Notes: a model not told the origin generated them from the sequence alone. A stretch of 64,000 nucleotides of DNA from Vulcanimicrobiota bacterium (GCA_019637395.1 JAHBVR010000022.1:1-64000); one strand, 5' to 3'. Numbered from the stretch's first letter, positions 1 through 8,954 are shown. Program-made: numbers and translations.

Positions 1-684
1 ATGTACATGAGACAAAGATGGTATGACCCCACCTTGCAGCGGTTTATCTCGAGAGATCCTGAGAAGCTAGCGGGTGGCCTGAATCTTTATGCTTACTGCT
101 TAAACAACCCGGTCAACCTGCTCGACCCATGGGGCTTGAAGCCCAGGATTGACATCGTCTGGGGCCCGAACCTTAAGGGCCGTCTGAAGCCGGAGCTGTA
201 TGACCTTAAGAACTTCGAAGTCAGGCTTCACGAAAACCCCACCCCAGATGAGCTGCGTAAACTCATTAACGACTGTCCGGACGTTTTGATCATCAACGCT
301 CACACCTACCCCAAAGGAATGCAGTTCCAGCAGCCAGGATCGGGATTTTGTAGTGGACCTCACTTTGTATACATCGACATGAGGACTGAGTTGGCCAACT
401 GCAAATGCCAAGGCAAGGTAATTGTTTTGAACGGCTGTCAGACGAACCGAATGCTGCCTCCCCTTCCCCCTGCGCCCCCGGTAGGTCCGCAGAATCAAGG
501 TCCGAACACAATAGTTACCAATGACGCCTTTGAGGATAGCTTGAGCCCCTTACTGGATTTCTTGGCTGACTTTTTGCCAGGGCTGGATTCTGGCAATAGC
601 GTGCAAGAATCAGTGGAAAACTTTAACCGAAACAGCGGATACCCGCTGCGGTTTGAAGCCCGAGGCCCTTATCGGCGCTTCTAG
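1..684 (+). CDS. Rhs protein C-terminal end with caspase-like tip (5' partial)
   Basis: The gene enters from the left edge. The first ~45 residues are the end of an Rhs core: [15 protein letters not shown], then NLYAYCLNNPVNLLDPWG, after which Rhs proteins normally switch to a variable toxin tip. The ~180-residue tip has a hydrophobic strand ending in His (DVLIINAHTYPKG, ~residues 94-106) and, ~40 residues later, a second strand ending in Cys (KVIVLNGCQTN, ~139-149). This His/Cys spacing and the strand-ACxT pattern resemble CHAT/caspase-like (clan CD) proteases, so a protease effector is inferred, not proven. The tip is more AT-rich than the core. The next gene overlaps its end by 32 bp and is the likely partner. 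Confidence 0.8.
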   Translation: MYMRQRWYDPTLQRFISRDPEKLAGGLNLYAYCLNNPVNLLDPWGLKPRIDIVWGPNLKGRLKPELYDLKNFEVRLHENPTPDELRKLINDCPDVLIINAHTYPKGMQFQQPGSGFCSGPHFVYIDMRTELANCKCQGKVIVLNGCQTNRMLPPLPPAPPVGPQNQGPNTIVTNDAFEDSLSPLLDFLADFLPGLDSGNSVQESVENFNRNSGYPLRFEARGPYRRF

Positions 685-1162
685 CAGTAGCGGGCTGAGG
701 CTTTGCATAGTTGTGTTGCTGGCGCTTCAACTTGCAAGGCCCGTCCTTTCGATCGACTTTCATCAAGTAGGCGCTTTTGGCATAAAAGCTTGGGCGACTA
801 GACGAGAAATCGATCTAAGACTGACTTTCCTCGGCTTTAACCGGACAAGGCATCTTGTGTCCAGGACGGGTATTGAAACAGACCGATACGAGAAGGCCGG
901 CCAGTTTGTCGTTCTATCCGCTATAAACGGTGACACCTTTGAACTTGAAACCAGTCGAGTCTCGGTCGGGGGCTCAACTCTTGATCGGGGCAACACGGTT
1001 GGATTAATTCTGTCAAAAATCGGCCGTCCAACTCGAGTTGTAAATAATAGCCGCCAGCGCCCCGACGAGTGGTGGATTTATGAGGATGCAAGTAACTCTA
1101 ATTCGTTGGGAGTTCTATTCCGGGGCGGAGCTGTGGTGAAGTTCAGATTCAATTTCGTTTAA
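653..1162 (+). CDS. BamE/SmpA-like secreted protein, candidate immunity partner of Rhs cassette 1
   Basis: The TTG start at 653 lies inside the Rhs gene. It gives 169 residues with an N-terminal hydrophobic stretch (LCIVVLLALQLARPVLS) that looks like a signal peptide or anchor. The C-terminal half has the layout of a BamE/OmlA-like fold: GSTLDRGNTVGLILSKIG, then Pro, then DEWWIYEDA, then VLFRGGAVVKFRF. The position right after a displaced Rhs tip is the usual one for a cognate immunity gene, and a periplasmic protein would fit a toxin acting there. The partner role is inferred from position only. A short stretch (residues ~66-79) recurs as a relic near 7853-7894. Confidence 0.6.
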   Translation: MKPEALIGASSSSGLRLCIVVLLALQLARPVLSIDFHQVGAFGIKAWATRREIDLRLTFLGFNRTRHLVSRTGIETDRYEKAGQFVVLSAINGDTFELETSRVSVGGSTLDRGNTVGLILSKIGRPTRVVNNSRQRPDEWWIYEDASNSNSLGVLFRGGAVVKFRFNFV

Positions 1163-1172
1163 TTTAGTTGGA

Positions 1173-1922
1173 TTGAGCAAACCCGTTAGCCGCAAACAGT
1201 TCGATGGTCATCTTTGGGGCGTAAGCGCCAAAGTGACCTTACAGAGGTTTATCTCGAGGGATCCCATTGGTTTACGTGGCGGTGCCAACCTCTATTCCTA
1301 CGTAGAGAACTCCCCGGCCGGAGCTGTAGACCCAGCAGGTATGAGACGTATCCCAACCCCTGGGGGAGCGGTTCAAGCCATGATGGACACTGCTGCAGCA
1401 ACCGCTCGTCAAATTCTTCAGGGGCTCGCTAGAGCTGGAGGGGGAGGAGCCGCGACAACTGCTGCAGATGCCACGGCTGCAAGTGCCACAGCGGCAGGAG
1501 CTTCTCGCGTCGTTCCTAAGCCGAATCCCGGTCTTACAACTGTGCTTGCGTTGCACCCTTGGCAAAAGTTGGGTGACGGCACGATATCGGGAAGAAGAGG
1601 CTCAGGAACAGCTACCGGGCCCGAGCCAGGTGGGGGTAAGTTTCCCTATGAACACAAGAATGAGGGTCCAGCAGAGGGACCAGTCTTCCCTCCGATTCCG
1701 CCGCCTCACGATCTACCACCACCACCTAGAGGACCCGGTGAATGCGATCTTTTCATTGACCAAGTCGTGAATTTTCCAGATGGAGGAACACCAACAAATG
1801 GGCGAGCGGATTGCAGCAATTCAAAAAGGATGTGCCTCTACCTTTGCGAGAACGGCACCTTTAGGATAGTATTGAAGCCTAAAAATAAGCGGTGCGACCC
1901 TTCTTTCAGACCACTTATGTGA
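1173..1922 (+). CDS. Orphan Rhs tip with vestigial core (cassette 2)
   Basis: A TTG start gives 249 residues. Only about 33 residues of Rhs core survive ([20 protein letters not shown], then SYVENSPAGAVDPAGM). The ~20 residues before them do not resemble a core, so the cassette was joined or cut at about base 1236. An Ala/Gly-rich low-complexity segment and a Pro-rich linker follow. The last ~60 residues are a compact Cys-containing domain with Cys near positions 190, 214, 221, 225 and 241. I do not recognise the fold. No secretion or N-terminal Rhs shell remains, so it is probably a silent cassette that could act only after recombination with a full-length rhs gene. Confidence 0.6.
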   Translation: MSKPVSRKQFDGHLWGVSAKVTLQRFISRDPIGLRGGANLYSYVENSPAGAVDPAGMRRIPTPGGAVQAMMDTAAATARQILQGLARAGGGGAATTAADATAASATAAGASRVVPKPNPGLTTVLALHPWQKLGDGTISGRRGSGTATGPEPGGGKFPYEHKNEGPAEGPVFPPIPPPHDLPPPPRGPGECDLFIDQVVNFPDGGTPTNGRADCSNSKRMCLYLCENGTFRIVLKPKNKRCDPSFRPLM

Positions 1923-1933
1923 GGGAGATTCAA

Positions 1934-2386
1934 ATGACAGATAAGCCGAAGTTTGATGGTGGTGTTGAGCATGTGCGATACATCAACGAACGATTTCGTT
2001 CCGAACTTTTAGACGAAGCTTTGGCTGAGAGCGTTTTCGAGCTGCTGCCTAACCGCCAGCAACTTCTGAGCCAGCTCGCGAACGAATGGTTAAACAACCC
2101 TGAAATAAGGTTTGAGGATGAATACTTTGCTTCAATGAATTTGATGCAGTTGATTTTCGTTGCTTATCGAGGGCAAGTAGACCCCAAGCCTCATAAAGTA
2201 TTTCGTGGATTCATGAGGCATCCAAACCCGAGAATCGCGAGAAAAGCGTACTCTTACCAACTTGCTTCGGAGAGCAATGAGGTTAAAGACCTCCGCAACC
2301 TGAGTAGGGGAATGGAGTATCAGCGAACAGGCAGTTTGCCATCTCAGTACTTCTCTATCGATATAGAGGCACCGGAACAGAGCTGA
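1934..2386 (+). CDS. Candidate immunity protein of Rhs cassette 2, unknown family
   Basis: The chosen ATG at 1934 has a purine-rich site (GAGGGAG at 1921-1927) at good spacing and makes a 150-residue soluble protein beginning MTDKPKFDGG. An in-frame codon at 1892 would run into the preceding Rhs tip and is less likely. It is acidic at the N-terminus and predicted mainly helical (QQLLSQLANEWLNN; SMNLMQLIFVAYRG), with no signal peptide or membrane segment. I recognise no domain. Its place directly after an orphan Rhs tip, with base composition like the tip, suggests a cytoplasmic immunity protein. That role is inferred. Confidence 0.55.
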   Translation: MTDKPKFDGGVEHVRYINERFRSELLDEALAESVFELLPNRQQLLSQLANEWLNNPEIRFEDEYFASMNLMQLIFVAYRGQVDPKPHKVFRGFMRHPNPRIARKAYSYQLASESNEVKDLRNLSRGMEYQRTGSLPSQYFSIDIEAPEQS

Positions 2387-2547
2387 TCCCAGCGTAAGAA
2401 CATGGGCGGAGGCTGAGCCAACAAACGAAATAGAGAATCGTCAGAACATCCTCAAGGCGCTTCCGGAATCGCTAGAATGGCGCCTCCGAATACGGCTCGG
2501 CCATCTATGGAACCGACGTTTACGGTCCGGGCCCGGTCACCTGGAAC

Positions 2548-5283
2548 GTGGACCAACCCCGCTACGGCACAGCCAGTTACGGCGCCGATCTTTACGCCGG
2601 GGGATACAACGCGCGCAACCAGATGCCGGGCTATTTGGACCCCTTGGGAAATCCAGTTGACTTTCGCTACGACGTGGAGGGACGGCGGACCCAGATTGTC
2701 TATCCTCACGGTTCTCCCCGTATTGTCACCACGGCCACTTATGATATTGTGGGCCGACTGCTGAGCCAGCTCACCAGCCAGGGAGCCAATTCCCTGCTCT
2801 CTTTAACCTACGGCTACGACCAGGCCTCGCAGCGGATCGCCATGGTGGTGGGCAACGATACTTTTGACTATGACCTGGACGCGGCCAATCGCCTGACGGC
2901 GGTCTGCCAGAACCTTTGGGTCGAGCAACTCCCTGCTCACTTCGCGCTGGGAACTTGCAACGCCACGGTGGTCGATTCGGCGGCTCCCGGCGTATCTTTG
3001 CTGGCGCTGAGCGACTCCTTTAGCGGGGATACCTTGAATCTGGACCGTTGGCGCCTGTGCTATTTTAACCAGGGCAGTCGTGGCCTGGATTTCGTCGGCA
3101 TGGAAATGCGCCAGCGCAACGGCCTGGTGATGACCTACCCACGAGGCTACACGGAATATAGCTACGCCGCCCGGGCCGCGGGTTGGGAGGAATCTTACGG
3201 GAACTGGAACGACAATTTTCAGTTCGGAGCCGAGCTGCGCCAACAACTGACCGGAGATTTTGACTTCCAGGTGGACTTCAGCGACTTTCAGGCCCTGGGC
3301 GTGGCCAGCGGGGGCGGCAACAGTATTTCTCAACTGGCTCTGCTGGCCAATTCCAATCATATGGATGACAGCCTGTCCTGGCAGATTGCCATGGTGCGCA
3401 TGAATGACGGCTCCGGCAACGACCGCTATCTGGCCGCCCTCAACGGCGGTCCCGCCAGTGCGGCCAGCACCGATGTGAGCGGCAAACTGAGGCTGGAGCG
3501 GACCGGCACCCAGTGCAAGATGAGCTACTTCAGCGGCGGCTCCTGGGTGGTTCTGCTGAATGTGAACGGCGGCTACGCCGGCCCCATCTGGGCCAGCCTG
3601 CGCCTGCAAAACATCCAGGGAACCGGTGGCGGCCGCTGGTCCAACTTCACCGTCAACCTGCCCTCTAATTCTTACGTCACGACGGGCACATTCACCAGCT
3701 CGCTCTATGACAGCGGCCAGGCCGCGCCCACCTGGGGAGAGTTGAGCTGGCAGGCGACTTTGCCAGGAAGCACTTCCGTGCAATTTCAATTGGCCTCCAG
3801 CAATTCGCCGAATGGCCCCTGGACCTACCTGGGTCCGACCGGACCGGCTTCGTTTTACACCAGCTCCGGAACCGCCATTCCCTCCGTCGGGGCCGGAGCC
3901 ATAACCGGCCGCTACCTGCGCTATCAGGTCACCCTGGCAGGGCCGGGCACGGCCACGCCGAAATTAACCCAGGTCATGGTCACCTTCGCCGGCACCAACC
4001 CCTCCACGCTGTATGGATATGCCTATGACAGTCGCGGAAATATGACGGACGTGACCACCCAGGTGGCCGCCGGCACCGCGACCGAGGTGCGCACGTTCAA
4101 CGATTTGAACCAACTGCTGAGCAACGCCGTGACTCCAGTTGGGGGCGGCACGACCAACTGGACCTATACCTGGAACCTGGACGGCACATTAGCGACGAAA
4201 TCGGACGGCACAAATACCTACGCCTACACTTGGGACCCAGGTGGGGACCAGCGGTTGCTTTCCATGTCGCTGAACGGCGTGACCCAGGTGGCTTTCACGT
4301 ATGACTCGCTGGGCCGAATGTTAACCCGCACGCCGTATTCGGCCGGGGTGGCACAGGCGCCGACCAATTTCGAATGGGACCATTGGGACTGCGTCCGAGA
4401 ATTCGCACCGGCTGGAACCTATCGGTATTATGCGCCTCAGGGTGAGTTGGTGACGTTCGATTACACGCCCACGGCGGGGGCGACTTCGACGTATTGCCTA
4501 CATTCCGACGCACTTGGGTCTGTGCGTATGATTACGGATTCGACCGGCGCTTCTGTGGCTCACTACGATTACGATGCCTGGGGCAATCTGCTGGCCAGTA
4601 GCTCTGACATCTCGTTTGGATTTAATTACCGAAATGTGGGTGCACTCGGCGTGCGATGGGACGCCGCTTCGGGCCTGTATTACATGAGACAAAGGTGGTA
4701 TGACCCATCGACCCAGCGTTTCATTTCGAGAGATCCTATTGGAATCGAAGGGGGAGCAAATCTCTACAATTACGTCAGAAACAATCCAATTTTGATGACC
4801 GATCCGATGGGTCAGGATGGTTTTCCGCCGCCACGGCCGTCGCCGACCCCAACCCCGACGCCCAGGCCGAGTCCCACTCCTATCCCCACGCCAACTCCGT
4901 CGCCAACCCCAACCCCGATGCCCAGGCCGAGTCCCACTCCTATCCCCACGCCAACTCCGTCGCCAACCCCAACCCCAAGACCTACGCCTACGCCTACGCC
5001 TACTCCAACTCCACGGATTCCGACTCCCACTCCAACACCGTTCCTAACCCCTATCCCGCCTCGCGAGAGACCAACACCTGCCGATGAACTGCCTCAAGAA
5101 CCAGAATTTGATCCGCTGTCAAGGTGGAACACTTGCACCGACTACTCGTCAAGATTCTGGAATTGTGTTACTACTTATTGGTGGGTAGGTGGCGGGATAG
5201 GCGCTTTAGTGGGATGGGGACCTCAGGGTGGATTTTTTGGGGTGTTAACTGTTGTTATCTTCTGCTCCATAGGTGCAATTTAA
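2548..5283 (+). CDS. 5'-truncated Rhs/YD-repeat protein with Pro-rich linker and membrane-type tip (cassette 3)
   Basis: YD-repeat coding is open from about 2476, after a TAG at 2473, but has no clear initiation site; the GTG at 2548 is simply the first candidate. So this is a truncated gene or silent cassette. Order: YD repeats (~1-115); a LamG-like insert (~150-370) beginning [13 protein letters not shown]; a beta-rich domain (~370-485); more YD repeats; an Rhs core ending [18 protein letters not shown]...DPMG near residue 754; a Pro/Thr linker (~755-850) encoded by 60-bp direct repeats; then a 60-residue tip with two Gly-rich hydrophobic helices ([23 protein letters not shown]). The tip could act on membranes. 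The small membrane protein that follows is the obvious partner. Confidence 0.75.
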   Translation: MDQPRYGTASYGADLYAGGYNARNQMPGYLDPLGNPVDFRYDVEGRRTQIVYPHGSPRIVTTATYDIVGRLLSQLTSQGANSLLSLTYGYDQASQRIAMVVGNDTFDYDLDAANRLTAVCQNLWVEQLPAHFALGTCNATVVDSAAPGVSLLALSDSFSGDTLNLDRWRLCYFNQGSRGLDFVGMEMRQRNGLVMTYPRGYTEYSYAARAAGWEESYGNWNDNFQFGAELRQQLTGDFDFQVDFSDFQALGVASGGGNSISQLALLANSNHMDDSLSWQIAMVRMNDGSGNDRYLAALNGGPASAASTDVSGKLRLERTGTQCKMSYFSGGSWVVLLNVNGGYAGPIWASLRLQNIQGTGGGRWSNFTVNLPSNSYVTTGTFTSSLYDSGQAAPTWGELSWQATLPGSTSVQFQLASSNSPNGPWTYLGPTGPASFYTSSGTAIPSVGAGAITGRYLRYQVTLAGPGTATPKLTQVMVTFAGTNPSTLYGYAYDSRGNMTDVTTQVAAGTATEVRTFNDLNQLLSNAVTPVGGGTTNWTYTWNLDGTLATKSDGTNTYAYTWDPGGDQRLLSMSLNGVTQVAFTYDSLGRMLTRTPYSAGVAQAPTNFEWDHWDCVREFAPAGTYRYYAPQGELVTFDYTPTAGATSTYCLHSDALGSVRMITDSTGASVAHYDYDAWGNLLASSSDISFGFNYRNVGALGVRWDAASGLYYMRQRWYDPSTQRFISRDPIGIEGGANLYNYVRNNPILMTDPMGQDGFPPPRPSPTPTPTPRPSPTPIPTPTPSPTPTPMPRPSPTPIPTPTPSPTPTPRPTPTPTPTPTPRIPTPTPTPFLTPIPPRERPTPADELPQEPEFDPLSRWNTCTDYSSRFWNCVTTYWWVGGGIGALVGWGPQGGFFGVLTVVIFCSIGAI
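4849..4980 (+). repeat. 60-bp in-frame direct repeat encoding Pro/Thr linker
   Basis: Bases 4861-4914 recur almost exactly at 4921-4974 (period 60). They are preceded by a partial copy and followed by a run of CCTACG hexamers. Because 60 is a multiple of 3, the repeat lengthens a Pro-Thr-Ser linker between the Rhs core and tip without changing frame. Apparent open frames on the other strand here are artefacts of the repeat. Confidence 0.85.
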
Positions 5284-5318
5284 CCAGGTCCCCAAATGAA
5301 TAGTAAGGAGCTGAGGCA

Positions 5319-5615
5319 TTGAGAAGAAAATGGACGGACTACATCAGATTTACTCGAGTCAACTTGAGGTGGTCCAAAGGACAAATCCAAGGACTTAGCA
5401 CAGATGAGCTGATATTTGAGAGAGAGCTCTTCACTTTCTACACCGCTCTGATGATGACTGTTGTTGTGTTTATGTCCTGGCAGTCCTTCCAGATACTCAC
5501 TGAACTTCGTCTCTTTTATTGGGTCCTGGCACTGTTCGCCTTGGTTTTCTGGAAATCCAGGTCGATGATTTCACTGATGAACCGGGAGTTGCACTCCAGG
5601 AGTCTTTCAGGCTAG
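5319..5615 (+). CDS. Small two-helix membrane protein, candidate immunity partner of Rhs cassette 3
   Basis: The TTG start at 5319 is preceded by TAAGGAG (5304-5310) at 8 bases, a strong site. The 98-residue product has a basic, charged N-terminal half and two hydrophobic helices (FYTALMMTVVVFMSWQSF and LFYWVLALFALVFW), with a short basic tail. No family is recognised. A membrane immunity protein fits the membrane-type tip encoded just upstream. Its stop codon (5613-5615) is followed at once by open Rhs-type coding sequence, so the next cassette is joined directly to its end. Confidence 0.6.
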   Translation: MRRKWTDYIRFTRVNLRWSKGQIQGLSTDELIFERELFTFYTALMMTVVVFMSWQSFQILTELRLFYWVLALFALVFWKSRSMISLMNRELHSRSLSG

Positions 5616-5690
5616 CTGACCGCGGGTCAGATCAGCTGGCAGGGGGAGCAGGCCAACAGCTTCGACTACGCCCTGGATCAGAGCGGCCGG

Positions 5691-6686
5691 TTGGTCTCGG
5701 AAACCCTCAACCGGATGGTGCTGTCCCCCGAGCGGGCCGCCCAGTTGGGCCAGTTGGAAGGCCTGGGGTTCTTTGGCCAGAAAATGACTCTGGTGCCTTA
5801 CGCGGACGATTTCAGCGGCCAGGTGCTGGATTTGCAGCCCTGGGAGCCGGTCTCCTTCGAGCCACTCGTGGATCGTGGCATCGTGACGGCTTGCCTACGC
5901 CAGGACGAAGGGCTTCACCTGATGCTCTCCCGCGGCACGGGCAACATCGGAGGCTACCGGCCCCCGGGCGGGTACTACGACGGCAACCAGGTAGACTACC
6001 CCAGCCAGACTCCGTCCGCCACCGACTACGCCGGCCGGGGCCGGAATACGTTGCTGGTGCGCCAGCGCGTGGCTCTGGTGGGGGCTTTCCGTCTGGAGGT
6101 CTCGGTTTCCGACCTTCGCCAAGACCAGGGCTGCTACGCCGGTCTGGGCTTGACCGTCCTGCGCGGCGACGTGAACGTGGGCTCGGAGAAATACCCCTAT
6201 CGGGGGGGAACGCAACGCTGTTATTACCTCTACCGCAGGATCGTGTCCAAAAGTCAGCTTATTAAGAAAAAGATTGATGACCTGAAGAAAGGAGGACTGG
6301 ATTACGATCACTGCAATAATAGAGACAGCGGCCGTTGGCACGAACTGAGAATTGAAAAGGAAATCATGGAGCTTACAGCGTATTCAATCGAATATTGGCT
6401 GAAATGCAATAATCGAAACACACCTCCTCCATTCCCGAACCCCGTGCCGATTCCTCAGCCGAACTTCGAACCCAAGCCTCTACCGCCCCCGGGTTGGAGA
6501 CCCGTTTTTCAACCTCAGATCTTACCTATTCTGATTGATTTGAAGAGCCCATTGCCTTACCCCATCTCTGAGGTACCAAGAATCGACATGACTGGACGAG
6601 ATGCTGCGCCGCTCACCGCAGCGGCAATGCTTTTGCTTCTGAGCCAAGCTCTAAGAGTAATTCCAGCAAGGAATTTGGCCCCGTGA
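5691..6686 (+). CDS. Rhs-family fragment with LamG-like segment and divergent tip (cassette 4)
   Basis: The frame is open from 5616, right after the previous stop, and reads as a YD-type segment (NSFDYALDQSGRLVSETLN). No start with a good ribosome site is seen, and GTG 5691 is only the first usable codon, so a truncated cassette is likely. Residues ~35-180 (YADDFSGQVLDLQPWEPVS ... GAFRLEVSVSDLRQDQG) match the layout of the LamG-like insert in cassette 3, so they share ancestry. From ~185 the composition shifts to Lys/Asn-rich sequence (SQLIKKKIDDLKKGG; HELRIEKEIMEL), then Pro-rich sequence and a hydrophobic C-terminus. There is no recognisable core motif. It overlaps the ankyrin gene by 4 bases. 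Confidence 0.55.
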   Translation: MVSETLNRMVLSPERAAQLGQLEGLGFFGQKMTLVPYADDFSGQVLDLQPWEPVSFEPLVDRGIVTACLRQDEGLHLMLSRGTGNIGGYRPPGGYYDGNQVDYPSQTPSATDYAGRGRNTLLVRQRVALVGAFRLEVSVSDLRQDQGCYAGLGLTVLRGDVNVGSEKYPYRGGTQRCYYLYRRIVSKSQLIKKKIDDLKKGGLDYDHCNNRDSGRWHELRIEKEIMELTAYSIEYWLKCNNRNTPPPFPNPVPIPQPNFEPKPLPPPGWRPVFQPQILPILIDLKSPLPYPISEVPRIDMTGRDAAPLTAAAMLLLLSQALRVIPARNLAP

Positions 6687-7279
6687 AGTCTGAGGATGAA
6701 CTGGTGAGGGTCATAGACTCAGGCTCAGTCAGTGCTTTAGCTTCGTTACTAGCGGAGGGGTTCGACCCTAACCAGTTATTGGAGGCTCTTACTCCTTTGA
6801 CTCACGCGACGATGAACGATGCCACCGAAATAGTGGAGTTGCTTCTGAAAAACGGAGCTAATGTGAGTGGACGAAATAGAGATGGTTCCACGGCTCTGAG
6901 CACTGCTAATCTAGAAATCACCGCGTTGTTATTACAATACGGTGCAAAGGTTAGCGATGAGCTGGGTGTGCAGGCTCCTTCTTGCCTGCATTACGCTGCC
7001 TCGTTGGGACAAACCGAGCGCTTACGCTTGCTACTGTCGGAGCGAGCAGACGGTCGAAGTTGCCTGCTATGGCTTGATCCTGAAGGCAAAACACCTCTCG
7101 GATGTGGCGTAGAAGCGGGCGAAGTGGAGGTAGTGAAATTACTGCTGAATTCCGGAGCAGAGATCGACGACAATGAGCTGACGGTTGACTTTAACAGACC
7201 ATTAGCCTTAGCGGCCGACTATGGGCACCAGCATGTCTTAGAGCTTTTAGAAGCTTGGAAGACGGCAAAAGGTAAATAA
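6683..7279 (+). CDS. Ankyrin-repeat protein, candidate immunity partner of Rhs cassette 4
   Basis: The GTG start at 6683 overlaps the previous stop (GTGA). The 198-residue product is made of ankyrin repeats: TPLTHATMNDATEIVELLLK then NGANV; DGSTALSTAN...LLLQYGAKV; SCLHYAASLGQTERLRLLL; GKTPLGCGVEAGEVEVVKLL then NSGAEI; RPLALAADYGHQHVLELLE. There is no signal peptide or membrane helix, so it is cytoplasmic. Ankyrin proteins bind other proteins, and translational coupling to the Rhs fragment suggests it binds that tip. The immunity role is inferred. Base composition is lower in GC than the chromosomal genes to the right. Confidence 0.7.
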   Translation: MKSEDELVRVIDSGSVSALASLLAEGFDPNQLLEALTPLTHATMNDATEIVELLLKNGANVSGRNRDGSTALSTANLEITALLLQYGAKVSDELGVQAPSCLHYAASLGQTERLRLLLSERADGRSCLLWLDPEGKTPLGCGVEAGEVEVVKLLLNSGAEIDDNELTVDFNRPLALAADYGHQHVLELLEAWKTAKGK

Positions 7280-7476
7280 GCTCAGACCGGTGACGGCCCG
7301 CTGGCGGGACCGGACTTCACCGTCAGCTAGACGGGGATCTAAGCGGGCCGAGTTCTTTACCGCCTTTGTCAAGAGTCAATTTCTGGTTCTTTCATTGAGA
7401 CTTACTTCAAATTTGGACACGGCGAAGCAGACCCGCTTTCGCTTGGGGGATTTCTGAGCAGGTCCTGAGCCAGCTC

Positions 7477-7605
7477 TTATGGCCGGTAGGGCTTGGACTT
7501 CTTCAGCATCGAGTAGATGACGCGGATTAAATGCCTGGCCAAGGCCCGGCGCGCCTGCAGCGGTTCTTACCTTCTGCCCAACTTGCGACTGACGTAGGCG
7601 GCGGA
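7477..7605 (-). pseudogene. Relic of an IS110-type transposase C-terminus
   Basis: Read leftwards, one frame gives AYVSRKLGRR, a stop, then a segment containing RRALARHLIRVIYSMLKK and ending SKPYRP-stop. The helix followed by a final PYRP resembles the C-terminal end of IS110-family transposases. Only ~40 codons remain, one interrupted by a stop, and no catalytic region is present. The family call is from pattern memory only. Confidence 0.35.
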
Positions 7606-7843
7606 ACGGGAGTCCCGTTGTGAATTGATCAGTGCTCAAAGTGACCATCAACCGGCGCTGGCGTCGGAATCGGACCGAACCTTCAACCAGCCGGAAATCG
7701 AAGCGGGCCGCAGGCCGCCACGGAACCAATCTTGCTTATGGCGGCTGCGCCCTTCGGGACGCCAGCATCGTAGGGGGAGCGGCCGCCAGGCACGGCACTT
7801 GCAGCCAAGTTCCCACTCAATTCAAAAGCCTTCGGGGTACGGC

Positions 7844-7900
7844 AGTTTGTCCAGACACTCTGTTTCGAAGACTGGTATTGAAACTGATAGCTACAGCATC
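7844..7900 (+). pseudogene. Relic of a paralog of the BamE-like gene at 653-1162
   Basis: The frame through 7853-7894 reads RHSVSKTGIETDSY, against RHLVSRTGIETDRY at 848-889: 11 of 14 residues identical. Several codons differ only at silent positions (Ser, Thr, Asp), so this looks like diverged protein-coding descent and not a recent DNA copy. No start or longer frame of that family survives around it. Confidence 0.45.
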
Positions 7901-7934
7901 CGGGCACCGATAGGGCAGGGGCAGTAACTCCACA

Positions 7935-8116
7935 AAAGTTAGCGCCGGGACGGGATGCTGGCCGCCTGTGCTCGAGAGCGCCAAGCGCTTGAGTTTCGCG
8001 TGATCCAATCGCAGAGCTTTGGCCACTGGGCCCACCCCCATGCGATTTGTAAGCGCCGCTGCTTCAGACCAGATCGCGCCGGGAGCAGCCGCGTTGATGG
8101 GTTCTCGCTTCGCCAT
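7935..8116 (-). pseudogene. Possible relic of a small insertion-sequence helper protein
   Basis: From 8116 leftwards the frame reads IWSEAAALTNRMGVGPVAKA, then LRLDHAKLKRL and TFVELL. The helix-turn-helix-like pattern and the FVELL ending recall small helper proteins encoded beside IS66-type transposases. The frame then runs into unrelated sequence antisense to the relic at 7853-7894, so it is not an intact gene. The rest of 7280-8225 holds no coding sequence I can support. Confidence 0.3.
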
Positions 8117-8225
8117 CCATCGAGTTCGCTCGCCAGTGTTCTAAGGCCCTGGTGATTTCCGTAGCCGAGGGCGTCCTTCGCCCAGCGACAGAAATCAGGT
8201 CGCTTCAAGCACGCCTGTCGCAAGA

Positions 8226-8954
8226 TCACTCTGTTTTATGCGTTTGGACGGCCATTCCAGGCAAGGTAACCACGCGGAAGCTGGCCAGTCGCAGCGAATT
8301 TTCCGCTCTAAATTGCTCCCAGTCGGCTGCGGGAATCTCGGGTCCCGAGACCACCAGGCAGACTTCCGTTACCATCACGCGTTGTGAGGGCGGTTGGGTC
8401 ACGTAGGCGCGGCGGCCGTAGAGCTTATTCTCTTGATAGGATCGAGCTTCTTGGGCGTCCACCAGCACCAGGGCGCGACCTGGTCCCAACTTGCGCTCCA
8501 GAGCGCCGGTCAACTGGCGCCCTGTCAACTGACAAAGGCGCTCTTCCTCGTCTTCGAAATTGGCGCGCGGGGCCACCCGGTCGGCCACCAGTCCAGCCAT
8601 GGCCACTTCGGGTATGGCCCGATGGCTGCCAGCTTCGACCACATGGAGATTTCCGATCGAGACGGCGGGATGGCGCGCGGCCACGAAACGCAAAAACGGA
8701 TAGTTCCAACGCTGCTGGCGCAGGCGCAGGCCGCGCGGCAGGGAAACCGACACACGCGCATCCAGCCGATCACCCGCCGGCACCAGCTCGACCTGGTGGC
8801 CTTCCTTTTCCCACAGCCGGGTCAGGCTGCTCACCATGTCTTTGCGTAGCAACTGCCAATCGGGGTTTCCGCCGCTCTGGCGGGTCAGTTGGGCCACCAC
8901 CGCCACCAGCACGATGACTACGAGGAGAATTGGAAAGTTGTAGTTCTTTTTCAC
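8226..8954 (-). CDS. Membrane-anchored protein, unknown family (paralog of upstream gene)
   Basis: The 242-residue product has a short basic start and one N-terminal membrane helix (NFPILLVVIVLVAVVAQL), then a soluble, probably extracytoplasmic domain. It is clearly a paralog of the gene just upstream: both have RQSG, a helix ending RLW, GHQVEL, then RQQ and WNYP at matching places, and both carry GPG-AL-LVD further on. The WNYP and GPGRALVLVD segments are the best family markers. It starts inside the stop of its upstream neighbour (4-base overlap), so the two form a tandem-duplicate operon. No domain name can be assigned. Confidence 0.65.
   Translation of the reverse strand: MKKNYNFPILLVVIVLVAVVAQLTRQSGGNPDWQLLRKDMVSSLTRLWEKEGHQVELVPAGDRLDARVSVSLPRGLRLRQQRWNYPFLRFVAARHPAVSIGNLHVVEAGSHRAIPEVAMAGLVADRVAPRANFEDEEERLCQLTGRQLTGALERKLGPGRALVLVDAQEARSYQENKLYGRRAYVTQPPSQRVMVTEVCLVVSGPEIPAADWEQFRAENSLRLASFRVVTLPGMAVQTHKTE

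Noticed and set aside
7868-7885. CRISPR-repeat-like ATTGAAAC, also near 875
   Set aside because: Only single copies occur, and in both places the bases are explained by the protein-level similarity TGIETD.
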